Shown: positions 22,189 through 35,569 of the stretch, piece by piece
Position numbering within the stretch: the stretch's first letter is position 1
How the letters are laid out: every line of letters begins with the position of its first letter
Origin: Stachybotrys elegans
Taxonomy: Eukaryota > Ascomycota > Sordariomycetes > Hypocreales > Stachybotryaceae
Reading direction: 5' to 3'
Length of the DNA stretch: 64,000 nt
Assembly (NCBI GenBank): GCA_020746835.1
Contig: JAGPNK010000002.1
Location: forward strand, 1,364,001 to 1,428,000
Translations under genes and position numbers: made by a program
The notes under the pieces: model-generated
What the model was told of the DNA's origin: nothing
The model's database searches: none
The model's input: only the letters and a program-made list of their open reading frames with translations

Positions 22189-24039
22189 ATGCCGGCGCTT
22201 CTGAGATGGGGCCTGACCCTGTCCGTGGCCCTCGTCGCCATTGCCCTCGCCTACCGTCTCCAGCAGCCTCTGCAAGCCTCCTCTTCCACCGCCGCTTCCG
22301 CCGCGCACTGCTACCAGTCCGTCCGGACGCACGACGCCGACCGACCCACGGCGCAGTGTTTCTCCGTCCTCGATGGCGTCTTTGAGGATATCTGGGTCCC
22401 CGATGTCTCCATTGCTGCCACGACGGGGCATGTCATACCCGGGCTATGGGATGGCCACGGCCACTTGCTCCAGTACGGCGAGTTTCTTCACTCTGTCGAC
22501 CTCTTCGGCTCTCAGTCTCTCGACGAGGTCAAGGGCCGCATCAAGACATACCTCGATGCCAACCCCGACGCCGGATCCAAGGATCAATGGCTACGCGGCG
22601 TCGGCTGGGATCAGACCTTCTTCGGCCGCATGCCCACCGCTGCAAGTCACTCACAGGCTATCCCGTTGCTCACTCACATCACTAACACTTCATCCCCCTC
22701 CCCCTTAGGATGACATTGAGAAAGATGAGACACTGAATGGCCTATACATGATGCTCGACCGCATCGACGTCCACTGCACCTGGGTCTCCCGCGCCGTGCT
22801 GGACCTCCTACCCTCGGACATCCCCGACGTCCCCGGCGGCGAGATCGTGCACGATCCTGGCATGGGCGTCTTCTGCGACAATGCCATGGACCTCGTCCTG
22901 GACCTGTGGCCCAAGCCCAGCCCCGAGTTCAAGACCAAGACGGTCCGCACCGCCATGGCCAAGCTCAACGAGGTCGGCCTCGTCGGCATGCACGACGCCG
23001 GCGCCACCCCCGGGAACCTCGAGCTCTTCTCGCGCCTCGCCGACTCCGAGGACGACTGGACCGTCAGGGTCTACAGCATGCTCGAGTGCGACGTCAGGAA
23101 CGCCTATTGCCCCGACGACGCCGTCAAGTACGCCCGCGACGATGGCCGTTTCGCCGTCCGCAGCGTCAAGCTCTTTGCTGGTAAGTCGCCGCCGCCACCG
23201 CCGCCCCTTTCTACCCACGAAAGTGCCGTCCATCTCACATACATGCACTTCTAGACGGAGCACTCGGCAGCTGGGGAAGCGCCATGCTCGAGCCCTACGC
23301 CGACCATCCCTGGACATCTGGCTCGCTCCTCATCAACGCCTCTGCCCTGACCCAAGTCGCCCGGTCCTGGGCCGCCGCCGGCTTCCAGGTCAACATCCAC
23401 GCCATCGGCGACCTTGCCAACCGCAACGCTGTCAATGCCTTGGAGGCTGCCCTTCGCGACCAGTGCCCTGACGAGGACGACTTGGCCCCGTGCCAGGCGC
23501 GCCACCGCTTCCGCATCGAGCATTCTCAGATCATCCACCCGGACGACCAGCGCCGCATTCTCGCCATGGGCATCATACCTTCCATCCAGCCCACCCACGC
23601 TACCTCCGACATGAAGTACGCCGAAGATCGTCTCGGCCCTCAACGCCTCGGCGCCGAGGCCTACCGTATGAAATCACTCCTCTCCGCGGGCCCCATCCTC
23701 GGCAGCGACTTCCCCGTCGAGCCAGCCGATCCGTTCCAGGGTATCTACGCCGCCATCGCCCGCAAGAGCCCGCACACGGGTCTCGGCGCGCACGGGAGCA
23801 AGCACGGGTGGCACATGGACCAAGCCCTCTCATTAGATGAGGCGCTGTGGGGGTTCACGGGTGCCGTGGCCCACGGAGGCTTCATGGATGGGAAAGCCGG
23901 CGTCATCAAGCCCGGCGCATTCGCGGATTGGGTCGTCCTGGATGAGCCTATCGAGTCGATGGATATAGAACATCTACGCCACATGAGGGTGAGGGAGACA
24001 TGGGTAGCCGGCCGGAGGGTATACCACAGGAAAGACTAA
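22189..24039 (+). CDS. Amidohydrolase family 3 (YtcJ-like) metal-dependent hydrolase, three exons
   Basis: Exons 22189-22641, 22709-23180 and 23255-24039, 569 aa. An N-terminal hydrophobic anchor (about residues 5-22, LLRWGLTLSVALVAIALAY) suggests a secretory or membrane-anchored enzyme. Metal and fold motifs in order: HxH in LWDGHGHLLQYG (H90, H92), SVKLFADGALGS spanning the second intron, NIHAIGDLANR, RIEHSQIIHP and GSDFPVEPADP, then a C-terminal strand with GAFADWVVLD. This is the order in amidohydrolase 3 proteins such as N-substituted formamide deformylase. The true substrate cannot be read from sequence. The first intron is a GC-AG intron (donor GCAAGT at 22642). The second (23181-23254) is GTAAGT-TAG and restores FADGAL. 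Confidence 0.9.
22642..22708 (+). other. GC-AG intron in the amidohydrolase gene
   Basis: 67 bp, donor GCAAGT, branch CACTAACAC, acceptor CCTTAG, phase 0. Splicing joins RMPTA to DDIEKDE. No GT donor nearby keeps the frame: using the GT two bases later produces an immediate stop. GCAAGT is the standard strong context for the rare GC donors. Confidence 0.8.
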
Positions 24040-24424
24040 CTTTACTCTGGTTGGATACCAAGAGTGAGTGGCCAAGTAGCAGTTAAACGGCTGTTGCTCT
24101 ATTTCATGATAGGCGTTCTGAGAATGCATGCACCTGCGTCCAACAAGAACCCTACCCCTACACATGCTACGCGTCGAAAGTTGACTAAATCAAGTTCAGG
24201 AACACTCGGATCTCAGTGATGCGGCTCTCCAATTAGTACGTCAAAAGATTTGGTTAATATACATGAGTATCCCTCCCTTTTCTTTTTCCGTTTGTCTTTT
24301 TCTGTCATGCGGTACAGTTCTCAGGCCGCAACGTAACATCCATCTAAAAGGAGCACCACTTGTACTCATCCCACAGCCTCACCCTTCGACCCTCCTCGCC
24401 GGGTTGCTCGCCAGGCGGGAGCTA
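24040..24424. other. Convergent 3' intergenic region
   Basis: About 385 bp between the converging amidohydrolase and subtilase genes. No gene seen. Confidence 0.4.
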
Positions 24425-27216
24425 TCAGGCGGAGGGGTAAGCAAAGGAGAATGGCACCGAGTAACGGACGATCCAGTCCTCCTCGCGGGAACCGTCGCTG
24501 AACATGCGCTGCACTACAAAGGCCAGCTTGTAGCTTCCAGCGGGCGGGTAGGTCCCATCGCCAAGGCCGCCTCTCCAGGGAGATGTGAAGCCTGCCCTCA
24601 CAACGAGCTCATGTTCCCATATCTTGCCGATGGACTCGAAGCCCCATTGCGTCGTCACTGTCGAGTTGAGAGGAGAGGTGGAGGCAGGGACGAGATGCAG
24701 CGCCGTGTATTTGGTCCCCCATGCAAGATTGAAGACGATGGCTGGGGTGACATCAGGCTGATCACCACCTGGGCCTGGCAACACGAAGGTCATGTTGGGG
24801 GGAGCTGGGAATTGCCCGTCTCTTCCAGATACGGCCAGCCACGCCTCGGGCACCACGTTTGCCTCGTACAGGGAGCCAGAGATGCCCTGGTAGGGAATAG
24901 ACAAAGCGCTGCTGTCAGTGCCGTTGACGGCGATGTAGCCCGACCAGTAAGGGTACCGCTTCTCGTTGAGGCCTTCGGGCGCAGTGGCCACCACCTCGAT
25001 GGTGACCGTGGATCCAGCGCCCACCGTCACCTTGGTCTCGCTGAAGGACAGCTCGGCGGTTTGGGGCACACTTTCAGGAAACCCAACTTCCGCTGTCAGC
25101 TCGTCCTCTGTCAAGGTGTACAAAGTGCGAGTAGGCACATGTGAGATCTCAAACACGACGTCCTCAGAGCCCTCGTTGACAATGGTGAAATTCATGGGGC
25201 CTGAGTTGACGGTATCGTTGAAGGAGAGGCCCGACGGCTCAAGACGGGCCGTGGCATAGGCAGCGTCGTACACCTGTATAAGACCAGCACCCTGCTGTGC
25301 TCCTGGGGCCAACCAGTCTTCAAACGGGCTGCTACCACCTCCCGACCACAACTGCGGCTTGGCCGTCGAGGCAAATAGCGACTCGAGCACCGCCGGCTCC
25401 AGTACGGCGCCGCCGCGAGCCTCAGACACCAGGGCGTAGGCTGCAGCAACGAAGGGAGTCGCCATGCTCGTACCAGAAAGGACGTCGTACATGCCCAGTT
25501 CGACCGGGTAGGTGGAGAATACATCACCTCCGGGGGCGCCAAACTGAGGCTTGAAATCCATCTCGTAGGTAGGCCCCCAGCTGGTGAAGCCGCTCACCGC
25601 CCCGGGGTTCACAGTATCCCAGTCCCTGAAAAACAACTTGTCTGCAGAGTTAGGATGGGCAAATGTAGCCTTCACCACAGATCCAGCCTCAAGGGCCTTG
25701 ACTATGGCCTCACCTTCCTTGGCACCGATAGCAGCAGCACCAAGGATATTCTGGTCCCCCTCGCTATACCCGGCACTGAACGAGTAGATTCTGTCGTCGT
25801 CGTTGTACCTGACAATGAACCGAGCACCCTTGGCAGCTAGGTTGGTGGTCTGATCTTCAATGTTACACTCCCGGGACAAGCGGAAGAGGACATAGTAATC
25901 GCCAAGGTCAGGTGTATCATCCGGCAGAGGCTGGCACGCATCGATTGGGTTGGTGATGTCAAGGCTAGAGGCCCAGACCTCGCGCTCCACGTTATCGAAC
26001 CCTTCGGGCCAAGACCTACCCCAGGCAACATCCACGCTCTCGCCATCGTCGACCGAGTAGCTTGCCCTCAGCCATAGGCTAATTACAAGGGGATTGTCAA
26101 AGGAGGCGACTGCCGTCACACCCTTGCCATCGGCAGCTGAGACGAAAGCGTTAGCCGGGCACGAGAGGATAAGGGATAAGGGGGGTTATAGAGACCTGCT
26201 GAGCTAAAGAAAAGCCCCACGCCGCCATAGTTGCCAGCGGCCAGTGTGCAGGGCACGCCCTTTTCAACGATGCGGCTGACGGCAACGGACCAGGGATCTT
26301 GAGGCCATCCACTGGCGTCTAATACGGAACCCGTGATTATATCAGCACCCTGCTCATAGGCCATGTTGAATGCAGCTATGAGAATATCAGAGCTCGTGCC
26401 TCCCCTACCGCATCCGAAAACACGATAGGCAGCCAGGGTCACACCGGGAGCAGCACCGCTGAATCCCTCGGGGTTCTCGCCTTGTGCGGCGATGATGCCA
26501 GCGACGTGGGTTCCGTGGCCACTGCAATCATCCGGGTCATCGTCAGGGTAGGTATTGGTCCCGTCATAGTCGTCGCCAACGAGATCGTAGCCATAGGCTA
26601 CTAGGCATCCCTCGCCGAAGCAGCCGCCAAGGGAGGGGTGGTGGTAATCTATTCCTGTATCGATGACGGCAATGGTGACCCCTTTACCCGTAATGCCCTC
26701 GGCGTGGAGCTTGTCGACGCCGGTCATGATGTGAGGCGGGTACGGCGTGGTCTCGTTGCCGCCCAATTGTCTCTTAAAGAGAGGCCTGCCTGCTTCCCCC
26801 GTCTCCCCTCCTCTGATAGGATTGGGCCGATCGTACATCCTGACAGGCCAGATGTTCTTGACGGCAGGCAGAGAGGCAAGCTGGGCAGCACGCTCCTCGG
26901 CCGTCTCGGTATCCTTGAGCTGAATCGAGGCGCCCTTGAACAGTTCGTAATCAAAGGTCATGCGAGTCTCATACTCGGGCTCCGCCTGTGTGCGGAATTG
27001 ACTGGGTGACTATGTCGTCATGTCAGCGGTGGCCCTCATGCTGAACGCGAGGCATGGATAGGATAGACAGGTCAATCTTACAATGCCATCTTCGAATTCG
27101 ACAATGTAGGCACCAGGGACCTGTTTAGGCCCGGTATTCTCTGTCAACGGGCTATTGGCACCTAAGGCGGCCGAGGCCGTGGCCAAGAGCGACAAAGCGA
27201 GAGTAGAGCGAACCAT
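24425..27216 (-). CDS. Secreted subtilisin-like serine protease (S8) with PA and Fn3-like regions, three exons
   Basis: Exons 27216-27082, 27009-26196 and 26136-24425, 886 aa. The introns are 72 bp (GTAAGA-TAG) and 59 bp (GTCTCT-CAG). A signal peptide (MVRSTLALSLLATASAALGA) is followed by an I9-type propeptide (AYIVEFEDG to VKNIWPVRMY). The catalytic triad is complete: Asp162 (AVIDTGIDYHHP), His210 (SGHGTHVAGI) and Ser540 (LSGTSMATP), with the oxyanion Asn in LAAGNYG. Between His and Ser is a protease-associated insertion (about residues 370-470). After the catalytic domain comes a beta-rich C-terminus (Fn3-like, DUF1034 type). This is the large C5a-peptidase/minor-extracellular-protease type common in saprotrophic and insect- or nematode-associated fungi, where such enzymes degrade host or environmental protein. 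Exact role unknown. Confidence 0.92.
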
Positions 27217-28779
27217 GGCAGTGACTTCGGTAGCTGAAAGGACTGAAGCCTGTTTGTCTTGATGTATCTCATTCTGAACGCGGTGGACATGGCCTCCTCA
27301 TATAGTCTTTGGCTCGAAGGATGCGATTGCTGTTCTTCCTTCAACATGTTGTAGCAGCAGTAGCATGCTGGACTATGGTCCCTTGCTCTAGGGATCTACC
27401 GGGGACATTATGCTGAAACGGACCCTTTTGTCTCTTGGCAGCCGATACAACCCTGCCAAACCGCCCAAATGAGGGAGAAGAAAGCCGCCATCTGGACTGC
27501 GCCCCATGCAATGCTACTCAGCGACGTGTGTTGATCGGGTACTGTACCTCGTGTGAACGATGATTGGTGAGATGGACGACATAAACATCATAAACGGCAT
27601 GCTTGGATGAGTTGCTGACTCACGAGAGCCCTTGTCTTCTCTAGCGAGAATACGAGAAACCGACAACGTCAACTCGGGTGCATGATGATTACTGAGATGG
27701 ACGACATAAACAGCATAGACGGCATGCCTGAATGAGACGCTAGCTCGTGGGAGATGTCTTCTCCAGCGAGAATACGAGAAACCAAGAACCTCAACTCGGA
27801 AGTGATGCTCGCCAAGACCGGGACGGTGAGTATGTCGTGGCCGAACTTGCACGCGTGCGATTATACAGAGTTCACGGATTGGACATTGGAACTCGCATTC
27901 ACCTACTTGAACATCAGTCCCCGGGTACCTTAACCTGTAGGACGAGGAGGCATCATGCTATGCCTACGTGCATGATAATGAAAAGAGGTACATGGAAACA
28001 GTAGAGAAAAACAACCATGAGGCCGTCGCCAAGCTGCCCGTACAAGGTAGCCGACTAGCCGAGTGGCCGAGTGACTACATGTCTACGTACAAACCTGTAA
28101 GTAGACCTTGGACGACTTCTTTCGAGATCAAAAGAACCCGGCTTGGTCCCCTTTCCACACTCAAGGGGATATTGTTCATTCAACACCAAGCGTCCCAGCT
28201 CCTGTTTTGGTGGAATTGGCATTTGTATTCTTGGATGGCTTTGTCAAGATCTAAGGCTGCTCTGTCCCGATGCTCCGTCCTGTTGTACAAGTCCCAAAGA
28301 GCCCGCAATCGCCCAAGCCTAGTGCATCATCTCGCGTCTTTGCAACACTGGCAGCTTCTTGGGCTTCTCAACGCTCTCACAAAGTCAATGGCCCGTCTCA
28401 CCATCCATAAGTGAACCCCGAAAATGTGTCCGAGACGACCGAAGTCTCTGCTTGCGTGTCCTCAACATCCTCGGTGGCAGCCAGAGTGCTAACCTTGCCA
28501 AGTTACCGAACAGACAAACCCGGATCGCTAGATACTGCCATTCTCAGATACCTTTCCATGTATCTATTTCCCTCGACTTGAGTCGACCGGTGCACTTGGC
28601 ACACATATATATCCATCCCGCTCAATGAAAAAGATTAACCCGATGCAGGCCTGCCCCAGGCCCTGGTCCCATGCTTAAACGCCAGTGAAACTCCAATGCA
28701 GGTTAGTACTGTCCCAGCTTTGCACACATTTTTGCGCAGCGCCGGAGTGTTGAAAAATGATTGTTCAGTCTCTGTCCTC
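27217..28779. other. Intergenic region with a tandem duplication
   Basis: 1.56 kb between the subtilase start and the acyltransferase stop, both on the minus strand. It holds the subtilase promoter and a two-copy repeat (27559-27802, listed separately). No gene is supported. Confidence 0.5.
27559..27802. repeat. Two-copy imperfect tandem repeat, about 125-bp unit
   Basis: Copy 1 begins at 27559 and copy 2 at 27684. Shared blocks include GAGATGGACGACATAAACA, GGCATGC and GCGAGAATACGAGAAACC, in the same order and nearly the same spacing. The copies differ by mixed transitions and transversions and one small gap. The repeat lies a few hundred bases upstream of the subtilase start. Confidence 0.85.
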
Positions 28780-30400
28780 TCAAGCCGAGACGATGAGCTT
28801 TGTTTCCACCCACTTTGCGAATTTGACCGTAGGAATATCCACAGCTCGCCAGAAGACGTCAGCCCACCAGACAACAGTCGGGATAACCAAGCAGGCGCCC
28901 AGCACGAAGCCAGTATTGTACCAGTATCCCTCGACACCGGTATAGCTATACGCCAGCTTCTGCCAGTGATATCCCACGGCGTGCATGGCGGGGCCATGCA
29001 TAAGGTAGATGGCGTATGAGATCTTGCCAAAATACTGGACAAAGGCCGTGTTGAAGAATCTCTGCCAGCCTGGGCAGTGTCCCACCGCAAAAACAAAGAT
29101 AACGGCTCCAATCGACTGCCAGTATCGGTAACCCTCTTCGTTCCACCACGGGGGGATAAGAGAAGTCAGGTAGATCCAGCCGGGAGCGACATCGCCACGG
29201 GCATCTGGTTGGCACATCAAGTAGAGGCCGACTAGGCTGGTGAGAGTCCAGACCCATGGCATCACCTTGCTTTGTGTCACTACCATCGACGACGGCTCTA
29301 GTTTTTCCTCGATGGGAAGGGCGGGAGGCGGTATGTGGGCACCACGGATATGATCAAGCTCAGCGATGAGCATTCCACAAAAGAAAAGCACAAGCTCCCA
29401 TCGGCAGTTTCGATACGTGATCCACATTACTCCGGCAATCGTTAGGAATCGCCATCGGGTTCTGAGGCGAGCTGTGCCGAGAATCGCCAGGAAGAGATAT
29501 AGCGAGCAACGGAACTCCACAGGAATGGTCCAGAGGTGAACATCATATTCTGGAAAAGATAAACCGATGAGTAAAGGAGTCAACCTCGAGGGAGAGATGG
29601 CATGACTTACTCGTAGTTCCACCAAACTTATTCCAACTGAAAACGTGAATAAATTCGAACATCTGCCACAGCCAGTCGGCCCACTGGTCGTAGGCAGACT
29701 CCATGCGAGCGGGATGGGGCTCGACAATATTTTTCATATATGTCCTGTCATTTGCAAAATCGCGGGTCAACTCGTAAGCCCCTGAGCGGACAAGGCAGAC
29801 GATCATAAAGGTCGAGATGGCGGTGGGCAGGTACAGTCGAATACCACGACGGAATATGAGAGAGCTCATGGTGGTGGCGAGATCGCTGTAGGAGTGACTC
29901 CGAATCAATTTTAGAGGGCGATACGACAGTGCGTATCCCGAGATGACAAAGAAAACGCAGACAGCGGGCGGTCCTTGGTAGAAAATGCGGATAAAAGGCA
30001 GCTTGAGGAAGTGATAGTTGTTTTCGCCGGTACCCCAACTCTCGGCAATGGTGAAGGCCTGATAAAACAAGTGGCAGAAGAAAACAATGAGAGCAGCCAA
30101 GCCTCGCATGCCGTCGAGATAGGCCGTGGGGGCGAGTTTGGCTGGCCTAATCTGCTCGCGGGCATGGCGACCCTGGAGAAAGCTAGGAATCATGAAGACG
30201 AGTAACCGATTGACGACCCGCCATGGGGCACTGCGGACAACTGGGACCGACATGAAGGCGGCCCATTTCGGTAGACCAAAACGATTCTCGAGATCGATGT
30301 GGCCGCTCTCGCTCTCCACGTCTGAAGGGCTTCTGTCCTCAAGTAGACTAACCTTCTCCTCGTAGGAGAGTGAGTGTTTCGAGGCGGCGTGTCCGTGCAT
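28780..30400 (-). CDS. Membrane-bound acyltransferase 3 family protein, two exons
   Basis: Exons 30400-29611 and 29549-28780, 519 aa; the 61-bp intron (GTAAGT-CCAG) restores TTKYDVHLWTIPVEF. The N-terminus is cytosolic and acidic/Ser-rich (SLSYEEKVSLLEDRSPSD). The acyltransferase 3 fold starts at YLDGMRGLAALIVFFCHLFY, which contains the expected His, followed by about ten membrane helices (VCVFFVISGYALSYRP, YLPTAISTFMIVCLV, WTIPVEFRCSLYLFL, GKISYAIYLMHGP). The family O-acylates sugars, peptides or small molecules at membranes; the acceptor cannot be told from sequence. I chose the ATG at 30400 because the frame, although open for 133 codons further upstream, has no other ATG there and that stretch is low-complexity Ser/Pro/Leu. 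Confidence 0.9.
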
Positions 30401-33400
30401 TGTCCAGCAATCTACAGACGGTGGAAGAGGTTGATATCCGAGGGAAGCACCATGTGGGAGGGGTGAGGAGGCGTTTGCTGGGTCGGCAGGTGACGTGGAG
30501 GGCGGGAAGAAGCCGTGGTACAAAACGAACGAGAGTGTGTTTGCCGAAAGAAAGACGGCAACGGCCTGGCTAACAGGCACCGCACCACGGGTATCAAGGA
30601 GAGGAGCGGCAGCGGGAGACTGATGAAGACGGGCGGGAGAAAGGGAAACGAAAAAAGTGAGAGGAGGAAAATCGTAAAGGTGGAGGTGAAGAAAGAAGCG
30701 GCTGGGAGGGAATGAGGAGGACAATGATGGCTTGAAGTAAAGGGAGGGAGGGTATAAGGTACGTAGGCACGGTGCTGTCGAGCACAAACCGCACAGCACA
30801 GCACCACTACCTCCTAGTCGGCTTGCAAGGTCGATCCCCGTGCTCGGAGAGCGTCAGGATCAGTAGAACGGCGGCGGGTAGGGAAAAGCGGCTATCACTT
30901 GGCGATACAGCTAAGCCGCGCCACTCTCTGGTCCGGTCCTAGGCCTTTGCTTGGGTATTATGATATGATAGGCAGGGTCGGGCGGTGGATGGTCGAGGGG
31001 TGTCGCCAAATGACCTCGAGAGACTGGTAACCGGCACGCAGACCAGAAGATGGCTGTTCCTTGCTTGCTTCAGACCCAGTTGTTTGTCTCGGCTAGCACA
31101 GGGATCCGTGAGGCAGCTGGAGAGAGAGAGAGAGAGAGAGGCGCACAGAGACCCACGGGGGGGCGTAGTATTAAACCACCGTACTTAGTCTGGAGTAATG
31201 CGAAGTGGTGAGGCTGTCGAACAAGGTGGAAAGAATGCGGCCCCTCCACTCGATGCTCCAGGCCATAGATGCTGTGAAACCTGGGGCCGCGCCTGCCAAA
31301 ATACATACACGATGAAGGTCATGCCGACCATTCGACCTGCCATCCTTCCACAATGGTTTTTGTGCAAGTGGTGATGGCGTTCCTTCCCGGGGCGTTGCCA
31401 AGCAGATTAAAGAACCCCCCCCGTTGCGCTCCACGATTTTCGATGTTTGAGGTTGGGAAGGCGGTCCCCACTGACCGAACATTGACCTTTTCTGGGCAAT
31501 TGCATCACCGAGAAACTCAGCTTGGACGAGAAGGGAGGTGCCTGACACACAGAAGGCGTCTTGCCTGCCGTGCTAATATTCAGGTCTCGCCGCCAGACCA
31601 GCCATGCACATAAAGATAGCACCACCATACATAAGCCAATGGCTGTGCACCATCACCACCACTTTGCAGGCTTTGCAAAAGTAGTTGGACCATTTTTGAT
31701 TATTCTTCTTTTTATTTTTTATTTTTTTTTAAATCATCTTCCCCTTTCTTTGCCGCTTCTCCGAGCTCCCCCCCTTCCCGTCCCTCGAACAAGCATGAGA
31801 AAGATAATGGCCGCGTACGACGGACGAGGTTCGAAACAGTACTGACGGTTGAGAGTGGAGTGGTGTGTGGGGAATCAGAAAGGATAGTCGTCGTTTGTGC
31901 CAGTAATAGAAGTTAGCCTGTGCTGGCGTAGGGGTGAAAGGGGTGTGTGGAAAAGCTCCAGCGGTGAAGTGGGGGCCGCCCATGCATGCTGTGGGTGCAC
32001 ACACTCGCGCTGCGTCACTGCAATACCTCAATCGTCCAGAGAGGCATCACCAAACATGGGGATACCAGAGAGGGAGAATGAATTACATAGAAATTTCGTC
32101 CTCTTGTATTGCTGTTATTTAACTAAACATCATTGCTGCACGCTGCATCTAAAGCCAGCTGCAGGCCTGCAAGAAGACATCCTTTCGTTATTACATCTCG
32201 AGAACGCAACAACGTGGTCAGTCACTAGGTGAAACACGGCTTGCCGACCGTCAACTATGGCATTGAATATCCTCCCAAGAACACGCCGGGGTGGGGAGTC
32301 TCATGCCGCACAGTTCTAGACTGGTTGTTTTCAGTCCGTCGTCCGCCTCTTCGCTCATCAGCCCACCAGCAGTCACGTTCCTGTCCTAGACTTTTCGGCG
32401 ACATGTGCCGTGGAATGTTTCCTTACGCCGCTGCAACCTCTCCCGATGCATCACATCACCCATCATCCATCATCCATGCAGTCATAACATGCGTGTACCC
32501 CCCTGCGAGCTGGCCAATGCAATACAACCCATCCGATCCAGCTCAACCTGTGACCGTTGTGCCGTAACCCGAGGGCTTTTATTATTGTTGTCATTCTTCC
32601 TTGTTCGTGGCTTTTTTTTCCCCCCGTGCACTCGCGTCAAAGAGAAATCGTGGCTCCATGGAAAATAGTGCCGGCATTGTTCTCCAGAGGGCATTACGTG
32701 GCCCCCTCCCCAGCTTCCCACAGCGCCCCATTATGCCGTCAGGGAACTATGCCTATCATCATTCTCCGATCCGACACTCCCTCTTCCAAGGTTTGCCAGA
32801 CCAATTCGATAAGAATTCAATCCCCCCGCCCCCATTGAAGGAGTAGACTGTTTTCTCCTTTCGACTTGCGTGCCTCTTCATTTCATCCTTCATCTCGTTA
32901 ATTGTCATCGTCCTTTATCTCGTCCAACCTAGACTAGCCCTGTCGAGAGGCGTCGGGAACTCATGTGCAACAGCGACGCAGCCGATCCCTGCGTGCCTAC
33001 ATGTAGTCCGTCCCGGTGGTGTCATGGCTGTACGCGGCGTGCTCTCGTTAGAACGCCCCCTTTTCCTCCTCCTCGCCCGTTTGACATGTGCCTGCGTTGA
33101 ATCGGTCCCGTTGCTCGTATTCTTGTTGCCATGTCCCTTCTCTCTTCATTTCCTCCTCTCTCTCTATCTCTCTCTCTGCCGCAGTCTCGTTCCAGCTGGC
33201 TCATCTCCGCCTCCACCACAACCACCATAGTTTTGTGCTGTATATCCTAAACAACCCAATCACCGGCTACATCCACGGCTCGGCGTGTTCTTTGCTGCCC
33301 CATGCCCAGTTTCCGATCAGCGGATCCGCAGGGGTCAAAGCTTGTTTGGCTAGTCGCCTCCTTGGCATGAAATGCCCTGGTCCAACGCCCCGGCTTTTCC

Positions 33401-34361
33401 AACTTATCATCATGTTCTCCAAGGCTTGTTCCAACTTTCTGACTGCCCCACGGCCGATCTCTCCTCCTGGCCATTCATCTGCCCCTTCGATGGCATCATG
33501 CCCTCACACAGCGACTTGCCATGGCGAGGTGCTGTGCCGGGCTAGCCAATTGCCGGCCCTAGGTAGGCTCTGTGTTCATCACGCAGTTGTACATAGATTA
33601 GAGATTGCCATAACAGTATCCGTCATGTATTACTGCTCATTCTAATGACCCTACCGCTAGTCTCAGGAGTGCCGTTGAGTCAGTCCTGGTCGAGAAAAGC
33701 CGTGACCACTTGGGCCAGTGGCTCGGAACAGAACCCCCGGTTAGTTTCAAGCTTCAAATGGAGTCTTACATATGTTTCCTGTGGGCCGGAGCCTGGCCCT
33801 CATACGCCATGTCTGTCATGGTATCCCAGCTTTCCATATAATTAATGCCTGTTCAGCTCTACATAATGATGGATGGGCTCGCATGTGCTTTCCAATCTAC
33901 ATCATACTACATACCAAGGGAGGTTTGCTGTAGCAAAAGGAAACACTGAAACGTTATTTATTAGTCCTCATTGACATCATCCGTGCTTAGCAGTGCTTGA
34001 AACCTCCCAAAGCAACGGAGTTTCGGTCAAGCCTCGCCTTGATTGCGCCGTATCAACTCACGTGTCGTTGTGTCACGGGCTGTTAAGAGTGCATGCCATC
34101 TGTCCGCTCAAGAATTTTCATCAAACTATGATACTGTACGTTCAAACATGGCTCCATAATATCAATCAAAACGCCTGCACTGCCGTAATGGCGGACCCGG
34201 GGAAATGTTTTGAGTTTTCGTCCCACCGCTTTGTAACCGTATGCTCGACCTCTACCCTGAAACGCCTTGCCATGTATTCGTTCGTCATTTTGTTGCCAAG
34301 CTGACGCTTGCTGCACTGACCACACCTTATGTCGGGGGGTATCGTGTTGGTTTGAGCATAC
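30401..34361. other. 4-kb gene-poor region
   Basis: Between the acyltransferase start and the HEM2 stop. It contains an AG dinucleotide run (31119-31140), T-rich tracts (31706-31740) and pyrimidine-rich DNA near 33130-33180. No supported gene: the open frames are short, often overlapping on both strands, with no domain. Confidence 0.45.
31119..31140. repeat. GA/AG dinucleotide repeat
   Basis: Eleven uninterrupted GA units, a simple sequence repeat in a gene-poor stretch. Confidence 0.9.

Positions 34362-35569
<1,208 letters not shown>

Noticed and set aside
24263..25144. 293-codon open frame antisense to the subtilase
   Set aside because: Overlaps the certain protease C-terminus; no domain or start context.
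30401..30799. N-terminal extension of the acyltransferase
   Set aside because: Frame is open but has no ATG and is low-complexity Ser/Pro/Leu; probably 5' leader.
31119..31140. GA repeat as a regulatory GAGA element
   Set aside because: Simple repeat in a gene-poor region; nothing links it to a promoter.
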